Positions 21,871 to 32,495 of a stretch of DNA of 64,000 bases are shown here, in pieces. The notes under the pieces are model-generated. The model was not told the origin of the DNA, ran no database searches, and saw only the letters and a program-made list of their open reading frames with translations. The stretch's first letter is position 1; every line of letters begins with the position of its first letter. Both the position numbers and the translations under genes were made by a program. The DNA lies in the NCBI GenBank assembly GCA_900074745.1, contig LT598463.1:527082-591081 (forward strand). Reading direction: 5' to 3'. Source of the stretch: Lachancea mirantina (lineage: Eukaryota > Ascomycota > Saccharomycetes > Saccharomycetales > Saccharomycetaceae).

Positions 21871-24442
21871 CTAGTCATCGGCCTGGGTCCAACATCCGAG
21901 ATGGGCCAACCAGCAGTAGCTTGACTGTGGATTAGTGAGATTGACCTTCAAGCACAACTCTGGCATGGACAGAGTCAGATACGAAAGTTTCTTGAAAATT
22001 CTGACCCTGTGGGAATCGACCGGATCTGTGCAGAGGATGGGTAAAATTGACACATTCTTGTGAAGGCTTCTGCCAGTGTTGACGTTCCAGGAAAACAGCA
22101 GTCCAGTCTCCGTGAGGGCGATGAGATAGTTATCAATGGAGGCCAGTTTTATGACTTTATGTCCGAGACAAATTTTTGGGAAAAGAGCCCGTCCGTAAGT
22201 AGAGTAAATGAAGATCGAACCCGTTGCAGTAGCCACAGCCCAAAGCTTGCTTTTAGCGAGTCCGATGGCGCAGAGAACAATTTCGGGTAGAAATACGGTC
22301 AAAATTCTCTCTCCCTTGTGGTAGCCCAGAAGTTTAGTAGGATTTTCGAAAAGGGCCTCGGTGTCGAATTGCAGAGAACGTTCGACCCCGTTGCGGATTT
22401 CCAAAATGTATAAGTCGTCGAAATCGCCAAATTCGACCAGAGCCGCGTCTGCGTCCGGTACTACGCTTGGAACCTCAACGTATCGTATTCCGGGATCGCA
22501 ACTCCAGACCCGATCCGCAGTAGTCTTGGCGTTGAGAGTCAAAGTGAGTTCAGTGTCATCTTGGCCCTCAGAATCACCGACCACATCTGCGTCGAGATCT
22601 GAAGTCCCTGGCTCTTTCTCCTTGTAAAACTTTTCAGCATTGCGTTCTCGGACTCCCATTATTAATGAATGGATTCCGAGTCTGGGCATGGGATAAGAGG
22701 CCTTTGAGAGTTTATAGCTTGCCACAGCACCCTTCTGTCCCAACTCTGGGGTTCTCACCTTGTTTACAGGCACCTTGTTTGGAATAAATGCTGATTTGGG
22801 CCTTTTGGGTGATTGTCCAGATGATATAAGCGTTGGTGCCACGCGTTTTCTCCCATTCTTCACGGTTGTTTTATTCAGCTGCTCTGCCTCTGCAGTGTCA
22901 TTGTTCGACGCAGTGGCCACGGCCACGGATGGCGGCCGAATAAGAGCTTCATTTTCCACTTGAGTGACCTCCGGGGCCTGTGCTACTTCTGGAAGTTCGA
23001 AAATCGCAGATCTCGCAATGAGAAGACTGTCGCTCTGCCTCAACTTCAGAGCTACTGCTTCTAAATCGAGTTGTTTGACACTCTCGGGAAAATCCAGCGA
23101 GTCCTTGTCAACACCATACTTGTACAAATGCTCGATGTTCTTTTCCAAAGGAATCGCATCTCCGAGCTCACCTTCTTCGAACATTAATACCGTTATGGAT
23201 CCGTCCAACGAACTCAAAAACAGAAGTTGTCCATCTGGACTCCATCCCATGTCAGTAATTGATTTATTCGTAATATCATATAGGACCAGCAATGGTCGCG
23301 ATTTAGCAGTAGACCAAATGCAAAGAGTTTTGTCTTGTCCGGCGGTGGCCAGAACTGAATCTACCCGCGTAGTTTCTCCGTTGAATTCAGACCTTCGTGG
23401 TTCTTTGGAATCAGTAGCTATTTCCGCATTGAGTTCTTCGTTTCCTTCATCTACGTGAGCAGCTTCTTTCTCAGCTTGTTGTGACTTATACAAACGAGGA
23501 CTGAATCGAGCAACTTCCGTAGGCGAAACGTGGCCTATTAAGCTTACGTTGCTGTCCCAGGTACCACGCGATATAATAGCCACCGAAGTAACCGGCCCAT
23601 TTGTTGCGTTGGGTACAGCAATGTGTTGCCCATCTGGAGACCAAGATAATCGCCGAAAATATGTTGTCAGCGGAGAGCCCTTGAACGGGTCCGAAACAAC
23701 ATGTTCAATGGTAAAACTCGTATCACCCGCCTTGTGGTACCGAAAAATGCTAACGGTTCTATCGTCAGACGCCGTGGCGAAATATTTGTTTGCAGGATCA
23801 AAGATGACACCTTTAATATGTGATTGATGTACATCGAAACGCTTGATCTTTTCGAAAGTCGACCCATTCCATACTATGATCGATCTGTCAAGTCCAACGG
23901 TGACGAGAATACTTGCGTCTGGTGCCCAACACATGTCCTGGATATCATTATCGTGAGCGACCAACCTCCTTCTGACGTTCCAATGTTCTCGATCATTTTC
24001 TGAACCGAAAACCGGCTGGTTTTGATTGTCTTCACGCTCCCAAATGAGCAAAATACGATCGTCTGATCCACTGGCCAATAATTTTCCATCTGGTGAAAAC
24101 TTCACCACTGTTACTGATCCAGTATGCCGACTCATGCTTGCCAAAGGTTTCCTGGATTCTTCATCGTTTGGGACCGGAGTTGCACCATATTTGACAATAT
24201 CTGGAACTGACCATATTCTCACTTTGCCATCTAACCCACCTGTGGCCAGTCGCAGTTTATCGGGGCTCACGTCAGACGCATACACCTCATATTTCCGGTG
24301 TTCCTCTATTTTAGAGCTTTTGTCAGTAAAATCGCGTCTTTTGATGCTTCTTCAAGGCTGAAAGATCCCACAATCTCTTTACACATTACTGGAAATCTCA
24401 CATACCCTTATGAACCAACCATGGAAGCTTGAGTATCTTCAT
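21871..24442 (-). CDS. HIR1: HIR histone-chaperone complex subunit Hir1 (two exons)
   Basis: WD40 protein of the HIR complex, which deposits H3-H4 independently of replication and represses histone genes in the nucleus. The N-terminal half shows WD repeats (LATGGLDGKVRIW, LASGSDDRILLIW, VTVGLDRSIIVWNG, FATASDDRTVSIFRYH); the C-terminal half carries the Hira domain. The main frame is open only from a GTG at 24285, with no ATG, and lacks the expected start. I therefore place exon 1 at 24406-24442 (MKILKLPWLVHK plus one base) and exon 2 at 21871-24305, joined through the 100-base intron described separately. The joined protein has 823 residues (840 in S. cerevisiae), and its start aligns with the family (MKxxKxPWL, then HxEExRKYE). 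Without splicing, translation stops after 14 codons. It belongs to the YBL track, beside LEU1. Confidence 0.92.
24306..24405 (-). other. Spliceosomal intron of HIR1
   Basis: 100 bases on the minus strand. The donor is GTATGT at 24405-24400, the branch site is TACTGAC at 24328-24322 (one change from TACTAAC), and the acceptor AAATAG ends at 24306. It splits a Glu codon after the first base (phase 1). Splicing restores the conserved N-terminus; the frame within the intron has stops. S. cerevisiae HIR1 is, to my knowledge, intronless. Confidence 0.88.
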
Positions 24443-24980
24443 TTATCTATCTATTACTTTCTCCAAGAGTTCATCTCAAGCTCATCTTAAATGGTATGTT
24501 AATTATGAAACGGATCGTAGTAGGGTAGAAGATACTTGAAATCATTTAAATACATGAAATTCGTAGCCCATCGTTTAAATTAAAGGCCGTCGCCACCGGT
24601 GGATGCTTAGTTACAATTTGACGATCAGAATAGTGTTTTCCAGCTCAAAATGGATTGGTTTTGTTAGAAAACTTGGGCTGAGAATTGGTTGGACTAAACA
24701 AGCCGGTTTCTGACTCGATTGGCGATGTATCTCCCTGCCAAGAAATCAAGAGCCATGACCGGATTTTTAGTAACGTGCGAAGGCCTCGTTTATATAATTT
24801 CAGGTATTCCTTTGTCGGGATTTGTGTGGATTTCTGCAAAATATCAACAAATGTATGGTTTGAATTAGAAGCATCACTTTTGGTATGGCGCTTTCAACCA
24901 AAAAACCAATGCCGATGAATTATTCTGAGGAAGATCTCGAATGAGGCCCCAAATTAATGATCCGAGAAGGCTTTCCATGT
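24443..24980. other. HIR1 promoter and KAP122 3' region
   Basis: 538 bases between two minus-strand genes. Short frames at 24645-24918 show no family character. No clear motif is recognised. Confidence 0.55.
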
Positions 24981-27900
24981 TCACTGACCAGGTGAAAGTT
25001 GTGGTAAATTATGACAGCTTAACCACCACTCTAAAATGGCGTTCGCGGCAGCTCGACTTCCGCGAGTCACGAATAACTTTTCAATTAGTAATTGATGGGC
25101 GGGACCATTGTCACATATTTGCGGAAGCGCTTGTGTGATCCATTGCCGAAACTGTAACCCGTACCTTGCCACGAGAACCCTTAGAACGTCTGCATAATAA
25201 TTGAGATCTGATCTCTGGGTGTGGAATAGCGCACTTATTGTAGTGAAGGTAAGTTGGGGTCCCAATGACATTATGCACTCACGAGTCGTGATTTCGTCCT
25301 GTCGTGAAAACTTCTTGTTATTCACGAGTTTGGTCCAAAATTTGGTGACGGCACCAATAGTGAATCGTTCCTTAGCTGGAAGAAGTTTGAGGAACTCTGG
25401 AACTAAAAATGACGAGAAATGACTCGAATTCAATGCAATGGCTGGCTTTGAATCCAAAATGGAGTTGACAAAGTTAACCATCAGCTGTGTTAAATCTGGA
25501 TCTGCCATTACAATTGCAAAATGCCTCTCGAGGAAAAACTTAGAAAGCATGAAATCAAAGTCTTGCGGTGTCAGTGATGCCTTATAATGATTGACCACTT
25601 TTTCAAGCAAGTAAATGATGTACGGCAGGCCCGTTGACGGCTCGCAGCCACTAGATCGTGTCATTAGAAAATGCATTATCTCGTGCATGTCATATCTCAA
25701 GAAATGAGGGTCCTCGTCAGGCAGCTCAAGTGCCTTGCCGAATATCAAGCAGTCCACTTCGATAAGTTCAGAGTCTCGTGAATAGCGGGAGAAAGTGAAG
25801 TCTAGTAAAGCTTTGATTTTCACACGAATTTGAAGTGGGTCAGTTGTCCAGTATTCTCTAAATTTAGGCAGTTGTGCTAGATAGGTTTCATCATCAAAGT
25901 CTTCCGGCGTAATGAGCGCGGTACCAAGTTCAGATAGGCATATCAAAAGCGGTAGGACATGATCTCTGTTTTCTGGTGCTTGGTTTATGCCTTGTAAAAT
26001 GGCCTCGAATACCTGAAGCACGTATTGTCCTTGTACTTCAGGTCCATCAGTGGCATTGCACTGTATGATATATCCCAGGGAACGGGTGAATTTCTGTTTG
26101 GTGAAGTCAGAGACTTGCGATTTGCCCTCAACCATTAAGCGCTGGACTTCAATAAAGTTTGGCAAATAAGGCTTCAACTGGTGGCGGCACGTGTCGCATA
26201 GGGTTGTGATGCATTTTATCAATAGGAGCTCTACTTTGGTATCACACTCATTCATATTGGAGCAGCCTTCTAAACAGCGGAACAATGCATCAATGCAAGT
26301 ACCTAATTGTTTAGAATCCTGACAGAAGAAATCAGCGATGGTTCCCAACAGCTGAGTTCCGGTCTTCACGAAATCCGTGCTTAATGTTTGAACAACAACG
26401 TCTTGAGTAGTCTTTTGATCGCACCCCATCTGAACCAGGAAAATAACGTTGTGTAGAAAAGTGTCCTTGGAGCCCAGTGTGTCGCAGATCCAAGGGCATT
26501 CGCTGATGGTCATATCTCCCATTAATTTGTTCAAAGCTAAGCACATTGCCTCGACTTGGAACATGTCGGCAGTAGAAGTTGGGCTCAATTGGCCGATACT
26601 TGCTACCAAAACGTCGGTTAGTTTGTCATTGCCCAATACTGACCACATAGACTCCATTAAATCGAGAATTGCGTTTCGAAAATCGTCAAACTCATGAATC
26701 ATGGTCTTGTCGTCGTCACTATGTAATATTTTTTGTTTGTTCAACAAGCCCATTTTGGAAAGGTATATTTCGACAACTTGCACGAATATACTGGCAGCTA
26801 GTTCAGAGCCATTTGGCTTTATGATTTCACCAACCAGATTATTGTATCCATCACAAAGATCAAGCCAAAAATCTACCATTCTTACCGAGAAAAATTCCTG
26901 TAGCACAGGAACCAACGAAAAATTGGTCATCTGTAACAAGACTTTAATATATTGGTCGAGTGCATTCATGTCGGCGTCAGATGCAATGGTGAAAAGCTTA
27001 TTGCATAGATCCAAAGTACCTACTTGGAGAAAATCGACCACACATAAAGCCAAATCCTTCAATTCTTCGTAAAACTCGTTCACCACAAGATGGTTCATGT
27101 AACGCAGCATCCACGCGTGGCCGTTATTTGTGGTCATACGACCCTTTGACGCTCCCAAAAATATCTCCTCGATGTGGCATCTCAGGTCAAAATTGACCAT
27201 CGTTGGATCATTGGCAAAGACATCTCCAAAAATTTTAATTATCACGGAAGCGTAAGGAAACTCGGTATCTGCTTGTTGCCAGCACATGAGCTTCACGAGC
27301 AAATCGAAAGTCTCAGATAGATCCATACGCCCCTGGGGACCATTTGCCGCCATTGAAGTGTATGAGATCCATGCGCCTACACATCTGAAAATTTCTTGGC
27401 CTTCCACAGAGCCATCCAGCGAAGTGGATTCTACAAGACTTTGAAGGTTGAAGTTCATGACAGCCATGGCAGAGACGTAGACATGTTCGTGAAACACAGA
27501 ATGTAAATGAGATATTCCGGTCTTATGTGCATGCATTTTGGTCAGATCTTCAACGAGAATCTCTGAAAATAGAAGAACTAATAGGTTGGCAGAAACAGAT
27601 GAACTAACAAACCCCACTAGATCGCTGTAGGGCACGCTGTCGCCGATTATATGTCTCCAACCCTCGCTAGCCATCTCAAAAGAGACCAACTGTTGATTCA
27701 GAGCAAGCACAAAAGAGTCCAAAGGGTTTTTCCACAAGGAAATCTCGTTCTCGGCCATGTGCCTATCCCTGGCCGACACGTACAGCAGAGTCAAATTCGA
27801 CATCAGCTTTTTGATGATAAACAGTTTTCGGGCCTCAACGGCTGGTTGTTGGATGTATTTAAGGCACAGCTTCGCAAGATGTATGATATTACCTTGGAAC

Positions 27901-28215
27901 AAAGGCAACACTTGCTCTTCTGTAAGTCCCATGTTTAACTGTACCGTGTAGGTCAAAGCACCGAAATACTGAACTTCAGGACCGTCCTGGTCGCGATCAA
28001 GTAAAACATGTGCCAATTGTAAACCGTCAGCCGATTTCTGGATGCCTTGTAACTGCTTTTGGATCTCATTGATATTCGAAGGAGGACTCGGCGAATACAG
28101 AAGCTTGATGAGCTATGTAAAAGTGGCTAAAGTTAGTTGATTTGAACGCGAAAAAGTTCAATTAAATGCTGGTGAAACGGTTGCATACGCTGACGATCTC
28201 ATTGACGTCCAACAT
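24981..28215 (-). CDS. KAP122: Karyopherin beta import receptor Kap122/Pdr6 (two exons)
   Basis: Importin-beta-family HEAT-repeat protein that carries cargoes such as the TFIIA subunits Toa1/Toa2 through nuclear pores; in S. cerevisiae it is also called Pdr6. The long frame (to 28112) encodes almost all of the protein, including VQYFGALTYTVQLN and IIKKLMSNLTLLY near the N-terminus, but has no ATG at its beginning, and an in-frame TAG stands immediately before it. Exon 1 at 28189-28215 (MLDVNEIVS) joined in phase 0 to exon 2 at 24981-28112 (LIKLLYSPSPP) gives 1052 residues (1081 in S. cerevisiae). The joined start aligns without gaps to the Kap122 N-terminus (MSSIHEVVA, then LIEELYSP). It lies between HIR1 and ATE1 as expected from YGL016W. 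Confidence 0.93.
28113..28188 (-). other. Spliceosomal intron of KAP122
   Basis: 76 bases on the minus strand. The donor is GTATGC at 28188-28183, the branch site is AACTAAC at 28138-28132, and the acceptor ACATAG ends at 28113. It lies between codons 9 and 10 (phase 0). If retained, translation stops at a TAA after 17 codons. It is the second short 5' intron in adjacent genes that are intronless in S. cerevisiae as far as I recall. Confidence 0.87.
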
Positions 28216-28497
28216 CGCGTCTAAATGTATCGATCCGTCCTCGGTGTCAGTTTATCTTGAGTTTTATATTTTCATCAATGATCAATCAATATAATGAAAA
28301 ATTGTTCAAGATCCCATAGGCTTGATTTATACAAATACTAGATACTAAAGTCAAAATCTAAAAATTATTTGGCCTGTGGGACTGCGAAGGTGCAATGGTA
28401 GATTGCGTGCAAGCTTTGGGTGAAAATGCAGGGGGAAAACGGTGTTCATAGGCCAATTAAAGCCCATCATAGCCCATCATTCAGTGTTTGGTAGAAG

Positions 28498-30081
28498 TTA
28501 AACTATGATCAAAGATTTAGCCGTTGCTCGAATACCAATCATGCGGATAACGTTGCAAATAACACGCTTGGTACGCTTAGACTCCGCGTCGAAATTGTAT
28601 ACCAGCCGTATACGGCCCGAACGAGTGTTGTAAAGCATAAGTTTATTATTGAGACGATTCATCTCACCAGAAGAAATCATATGGTAAATCTGCCACAGCG
28701 GTAGCAGACCAGGGACAACGTTTGGTAAATGGTAGATCGGGTTCAAGTAGCCAGGCGCATCACCGTCGTCTTCTTCTTCGTAAATTTCTTCTGCGAGAGC
28801 AGTAGAACCGAACGCAGGTTCGAGTTTTGGTTTGTAAATGTCATTGGACAAAGAAGGCGAGTACTCAATCCCCAGCTCTGAGAGTTTTTCTGCGGCCTTG
28901 TTTGCAGACTCTATGGACCCACCGTGTTCGCCGTAGATCATTTCGACAATGTTTATTGTAGGACGTGAAAGGTCAAACTTGGGTCTTTCGTCTATTGGAA
29001 GTTCACTTTGCGCGTGTTCTGCGGGGTCATCGTCCTCATCGTAGTATTCGTCGTCATCAAAATCGTCTTCTTTGTTTGCAAGCACGAAAAACTTTCCCCT
29101 CTGCATCAAGGGCGCCGCGACTTCCATAGGAACGTATTGATTGCTGCAAACGTCCAGAATTTCGCCTCCAAATTTGCATTTGTATTTCATCTTGGGACAA
29201 TCGTCTATGTAGTAACCGAGATAGTAATATTCACGGTTTATCTTTGAAAGCACACTCAATTCGCGCAGCGCACTGAGTTTACCCAGCGACCAATTGGCGA
29301 AGTCGGGGTCCCAAATGAAATAAACGGACGAAATACCACTTGGCAAAAAATCGGTCACGGCCAGCGCAATCAATTTACCTTCATAAAAATAGCACTCGTG
29401 AGCCGGCCCAACACGCTTCAGTCGATCACTTGGCGTAAGTTTCCGCCAATTGTTCAATTGTGCCCATTCTTCGTCTGTGCCCATAACGACATCTTCTGGG
29501 AATGGAGATTCACAAAGAAACCGTTTAAAGGATTGGACGCTGCTACCGAAATCCTGGTGAATTTGTTCTTGGTATTTCACAAAAAGTTGGTATTTCTCTG
29601 CACTGTACACTGGAGGCTCGAATCGGGTCTTGAACGAGTCATTATCAAGTTCGGCCTTACAAATATCGTCGATGAACCCATTGGAACGCGGTTTGTTGGC
29701 CGCCTGTATTCGTTTACGAAACCGCGACACACAACTCTTAAGTTCTTTTGACATTTTGCACTGTTCTGGACGGGTCCGGATCGTGTAAAGTCGGCAGCAA
29801 TTGCGTAACATATCAGCTTTGTACAGAAAATTCCCCGATCTTCGAAACCCAGCGTTGCACAGATCATCGTAAATCTCTACGGGCATATGCTCCACCTGCA
29901 AACCGAGTGTACAATTGTTGAATTGTAATGTGGATGCGTCGTTTTCGTGCAATTTCGACCACGATTCCGTGGCGAAAAATTCGTCATCTTGATCTTTCTG
30001 ACCTCTACAATACCCACATTTCTGCTTGTCTTCGCTGAAATAGAGCGGTTTCGAGATGACCAATCGGTCACTAAGTTCCAT
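28498..30081 (-). CDS. ATE1: Arginyl-tRNA--protein transferase
   Basis: 527 residues (503 in S. cerevisiae). Ate1 transfers Arg from Arg-tRNA to N-terminal Asp, Glu or oxidised Cys, marking proteins for the N-degron pathway. The N-terminal domain shows KCGYCRGQK and the RRSGNFLYKADMLRNCCRLYTIR block with the conserved Cys pair; these cysteines bind a metal or Fe-S cluster. The C-terminal GNAT-like domain shows FEPPVYSAEKYQLFVKYQ and LPSGISSVYFIWDPDFANWSLG. An acidic Asp/Glu insert (about residues 345-365) is less conserved. The ATG at 30081 gives the family start. It is divergent from JAC1. Confidence 0.96.
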   Translation of the reverse strand: MELSDRLVISKPLYFSEDKQKCGYCRGQKDQDDEFFATESWSKLHENDASTLQFNNCTLGLQVEHMPVEIYDDLCNAGFRRSGNFLYKADMLRNCCRLYTIRTRPEQCKMSKELKSCVSRFRKRIQAANKPRSNGFIDDICKAELDNDSFKTRFEPPVYSAEKYQLFVKYQEQIHQDFGSSVQSFKRFLCESPFPEDVVMGTDEEWAQLNNWRKLTPSDRLKRVGPAHECYFYEGKLIALAVTDFLPSGISSVYFIWDPDFANWSLGKLSALRELSVLSKINREYYYLGYYIDDCPKMKYKCKFGGEILDVCSNQYVPMEVAAPLMQRGKFFVLANKEDDFDDDEYYDEDDDPAEHAQSELPIDERPKFDLSRPTINIVEMIYGEHGGSIESANKAAEKLSELGIEYSPSLSNDIYKPKLEPAFGSTALAEEIYEEEDDGDAPGYLNPIYHLPNVVPGLLPLWQIYHMISSGEMNRLNNKLMLYNTRSGRIRLVYNFDAESKRTKRVICNVIRMIGIRATAKSLIIV

Positions 30082-30462
30082 TACTAGGGGTCTTTCGTAG
30101 CAATGGCCCCTTCAATCGTTTCAACCAGCTTTCGGACGCTTTTCACTGTATATAACTGGTGTACGCTTTTTAGCCGTGTGATGAGCCTATTCTGTATGAC
30201 TGCTGGTCAGTCTCACAGGATTCTAACGTAAAACTTCGTTAACACTTTCTCAAGTCTTTTCTCGATCGTTATTGAAGATTTTTTAACCGCCCGTTCACTC
30301 TCTTGCCGTGTTCAACACTAAGCTCCTTTCAAGCTCTACTTCAACTCCTTTTAGTGACGATTTCCACCGTAATCGATGGACTTTTAGTTGGCTTTCAGCG
30401 TATTATTCAGTATCGTTGAAGGTCGTCAAATTCATCTGATTCCATTAAGTTCGTCAAGTGTG
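30082..30462. other. Divergent promoter of ATE1 and JAC1
   Basis: 380 bases. No distinct regulatory motif or RNA gene is recognised. The JAC1 frame extends upstream to 30388 but only through a TTG codon. Confidence 0.5.
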
Positions 30463-31098
30463 ATGACTATATTCAAAAGTGCTATTCGAGATATCAAAAA
30501 CACCTTGCAAGGCGCTCGCAGGCATAAAGACATGCTAAGAACAGGTTTCAAACGGTTCCAATCGACATGGAACGCTTTCAAGCTGTTTCCCAGGACGTTT
30601 CCAGACGGACAAGCGCATTGGGATGTTGATTTGAAAAAACTCCGCAAAGAATTCCGTGACTTACAAGCCATGGAACATCCAGATACAAATGGCGATAAGA
30701 ATGGCGAGAAAAGTGCAGAGAATAGTGCTATGCTAAACAAAGCGTACCAGACGTTACGGCAACCGTTATTGCGAGCTCAGTTCCTGTTGAAATTGCGAGA
30801 CGGTGTAGACGTAACGGATGAGAAAATGGCGCAGAAGGTGGCACAACAGGAACCCACGTTATTGATGCGAGTATTGGATGTACATGAGCAGTTGGAAGAA
30901 GCATGTGAGGAACGGCAAGTGCGGGAACTGGCGCGTGAGAATCGGTCACGGATGTCCGACGTTGAGACGCAATTGTCCGAGGCATTTGCTAAGCGAGACG
31001 TTGAGAGAGCCAAACAATTAACAGTGGAATTGAAATATTGGACAACTTTGGATCAGGCAGTCAGGGAGTGGGAACCTGAACAACCCGGGAAAGCTTAA
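30463..31098 (+). CDS. JAC1: Mitochondrial J-protein for Fe-S cluster biogenesis
   Basis: 211 residues from the ATG at 30463. Jac1 (HscB) delivers the Isu scaffold to the Hsp70 Ssq1 in the matrix. The N-terminus is Arg/Lys-rich with no acidic cluster at first, as in a matrix-targeting presequence. The J-domain follows, with the HPD motif at residues 72-74 and NKAYQTLRQPLLRAQFLL. The C-terminal three-helix bundle that binds Isu contains LLMRVLDVHEQLEEA and the conserved VELKYW. The ATG at 30532 (MLRTGFKRFQST) would give 188 residues, closer to the 184 of S. cerevisiae Jac1, and aligns well with its start; either could be used. It converges with CKB1. Confidence 0.93.
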   Translation: MTIFKSAIRDIKNTLQGARRHKDMLRTGFKRFQSTWNAFKLFPRTFPDGQAHWDVDLKKLRKEFRDLQAMEHPDTNGDKNGEKSAENSAMLNKAYQTLRQPLLRAQFLLKLRDGVDVTDEKMAQKVAQQEPTLLMRVLDVHEQLEEACEERQVRELARENRSRMSDVETQLSEAFAKRDVERAKQLTVELKYWTTLDQAVREWEPEQPGKA

Positions 31099-31459
31099 TG
31101 GGCGGTTAAAGTTTGGGACTAGCGTCCCAATCTAGACAGAAAGACGTTTCTTAGAGACGTTTGCAAGCATCAACATGGCCTGGTGCCCGATGTTTGTCAA
31201 CCGATGTCACTTACAAGAGAATCCTGTGGTACGTCACGACAATTGCTCGTGTTTGTAAAAGACAATGGCCGAGTAGGCACTGTTTCTTGGACATCGAGTC
31301 ATTAGATACTGTAGTTTTGCACTACGCTGACCTTTGAGAAAAACAAGAGCTATTCCAGAAGCATCCCAGCTGAGACACTTTCGAAAGTTCTAAAAGAAAG
31401 ATTCTTCCCTTTCTTTCAACTACCTATCACTTACGTAAATACTCTATAGACTCACTTCA
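31099..31459. other. Convergent 3' region of JAC1 and CKB1
   Basis: 361 bases between two stop codons. No gene or RNA structure is recognised. Confidence 0.55.
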
Positions 31460-32221
31460 TCAGGCACCCCGCTGCAAAGGAGGGATATGAAACTCACATT
31501 GTTGCCATTCACGTTGATCTTCCTCAGAGATAGGATACTGCCGTAGCCAGCGCATACGTGCACCGGACGCAGCTTCGTCGTTCACACGGAACCCAAACAC
31601 GCGCAATTGATACGTATCTTTAGCCTTGCGGTCCACATACTCTTCTAATTCTTTGAAATGCTTCAAAAACACGCCTGGGAACGACGTACCCCAGTAAGCA
31701 CCTTCTAGCGACAAATGCCGGGACGATTGCGGCAAGTACAAATCATGACAGCTCGGACAATACAGTCTTACGGAATTTTTCCCCACCGAATCGCTCACAC
31801 CACAGGGCAACATTTGCATCCCGCCGCAATAGTACCGCGGACACGTACCAAATTCCTTGTGATCGAATTTCTCTGCCATCGCTTGTAAACCGGGCTTTGT
31901 TAAAATGAATCGCGCGTGTACGAGTCCATACAACTGTTCTGCAGCGTGTTCCACGATACTGCGACTCACTGGTTGCTCTTTTTCAGCTTCTTCTTCTTCA
32001 CTCATTGCCTCTAAGTCCAACACTAAGTCCAAAGCCTTGCGGTAGTGCGCTACTTCCTGCGCAAGCCCCGTCATATTGAAATCGTCTTCTATGAAATCGG
32101 TCGGCACTTGACAGAAGTATTCGTGACCAAATCGCGCGCAAAAGGACGGAATCCATTCGTCATACGTCCCACTTTCGTCGCTACTACGACTCCGTGAATT
32201 GTCACCGATATATTCACCCAT
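31460..32221 (-). CDS. CKB1: Casein kinase 2 regulatory (beta) subunit
   Basis: 253 residues (278 in S. cerevisiae). It is the dimeric regulatory subunit of CK2, which stabilises the tetramer and helps choose substrates. Signatures: YDEWIPSFCARFGHEYFCQVP at the N-terminus, an acidic stretch (EAMSEEEEAEKEQ, shorter than in S. cerevisiae), EHAAEQLYGLVHARFILT, and the four-Cys zinc ribbon that makes the dimer (CPRYYC, then YCPSCHDLY), followed by GTSFPGVFL. Ckb2 has a different start and length, and the JAC1-CKB1-GET1 order fits YGL019W. Confidence 0.95.
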   Translation of the reverse strand: MGEYIGDNSRSRSSDESGTYDEWIPSFCARFGHEYFCQVPTDFIEDDFNMTGLAQEVAHYRKALDLVLDLEAMSEEEEAEKEQPVSRSIVEHAAEQLYGLVHARFILTKPGLQAMAEKFDHKEFGTCPRYYCGGMQMLPCGVSDSVGKNSVRLYCPSCHDLYLPQSSRHLSLEGAYWGTSFPGVFLKHFKELEEYVDRKAKDTYQLRVFGFRVNDEAASGARMRWLRQYPISEEDQREWQQCEFHIPPLQRGA

Positions 32222-32495
32222 GGCGGTGTTTTTAGTGTGTTTCGCTGTGATTCACTGTACTTCACAGTGTTCCTCTGTTTTAGTCTGGTTTAATCCGTGC
32301 CAGAGATGACTTCTCGATGAGTTCAATCTATGTAGTCACGTGCCTTTTCTTCGTACAATCGGACTTTATGTGTCACATTCAACGGTAATATCTCCGTACG
32401 ATGTGACTTGAGTCATGTCACGTTACCAGGTTTAATTGATCAGTCTTGAAAAATTCAGAAACCTGAGCATCGCCGAATATCATCGTAAACCAGAC

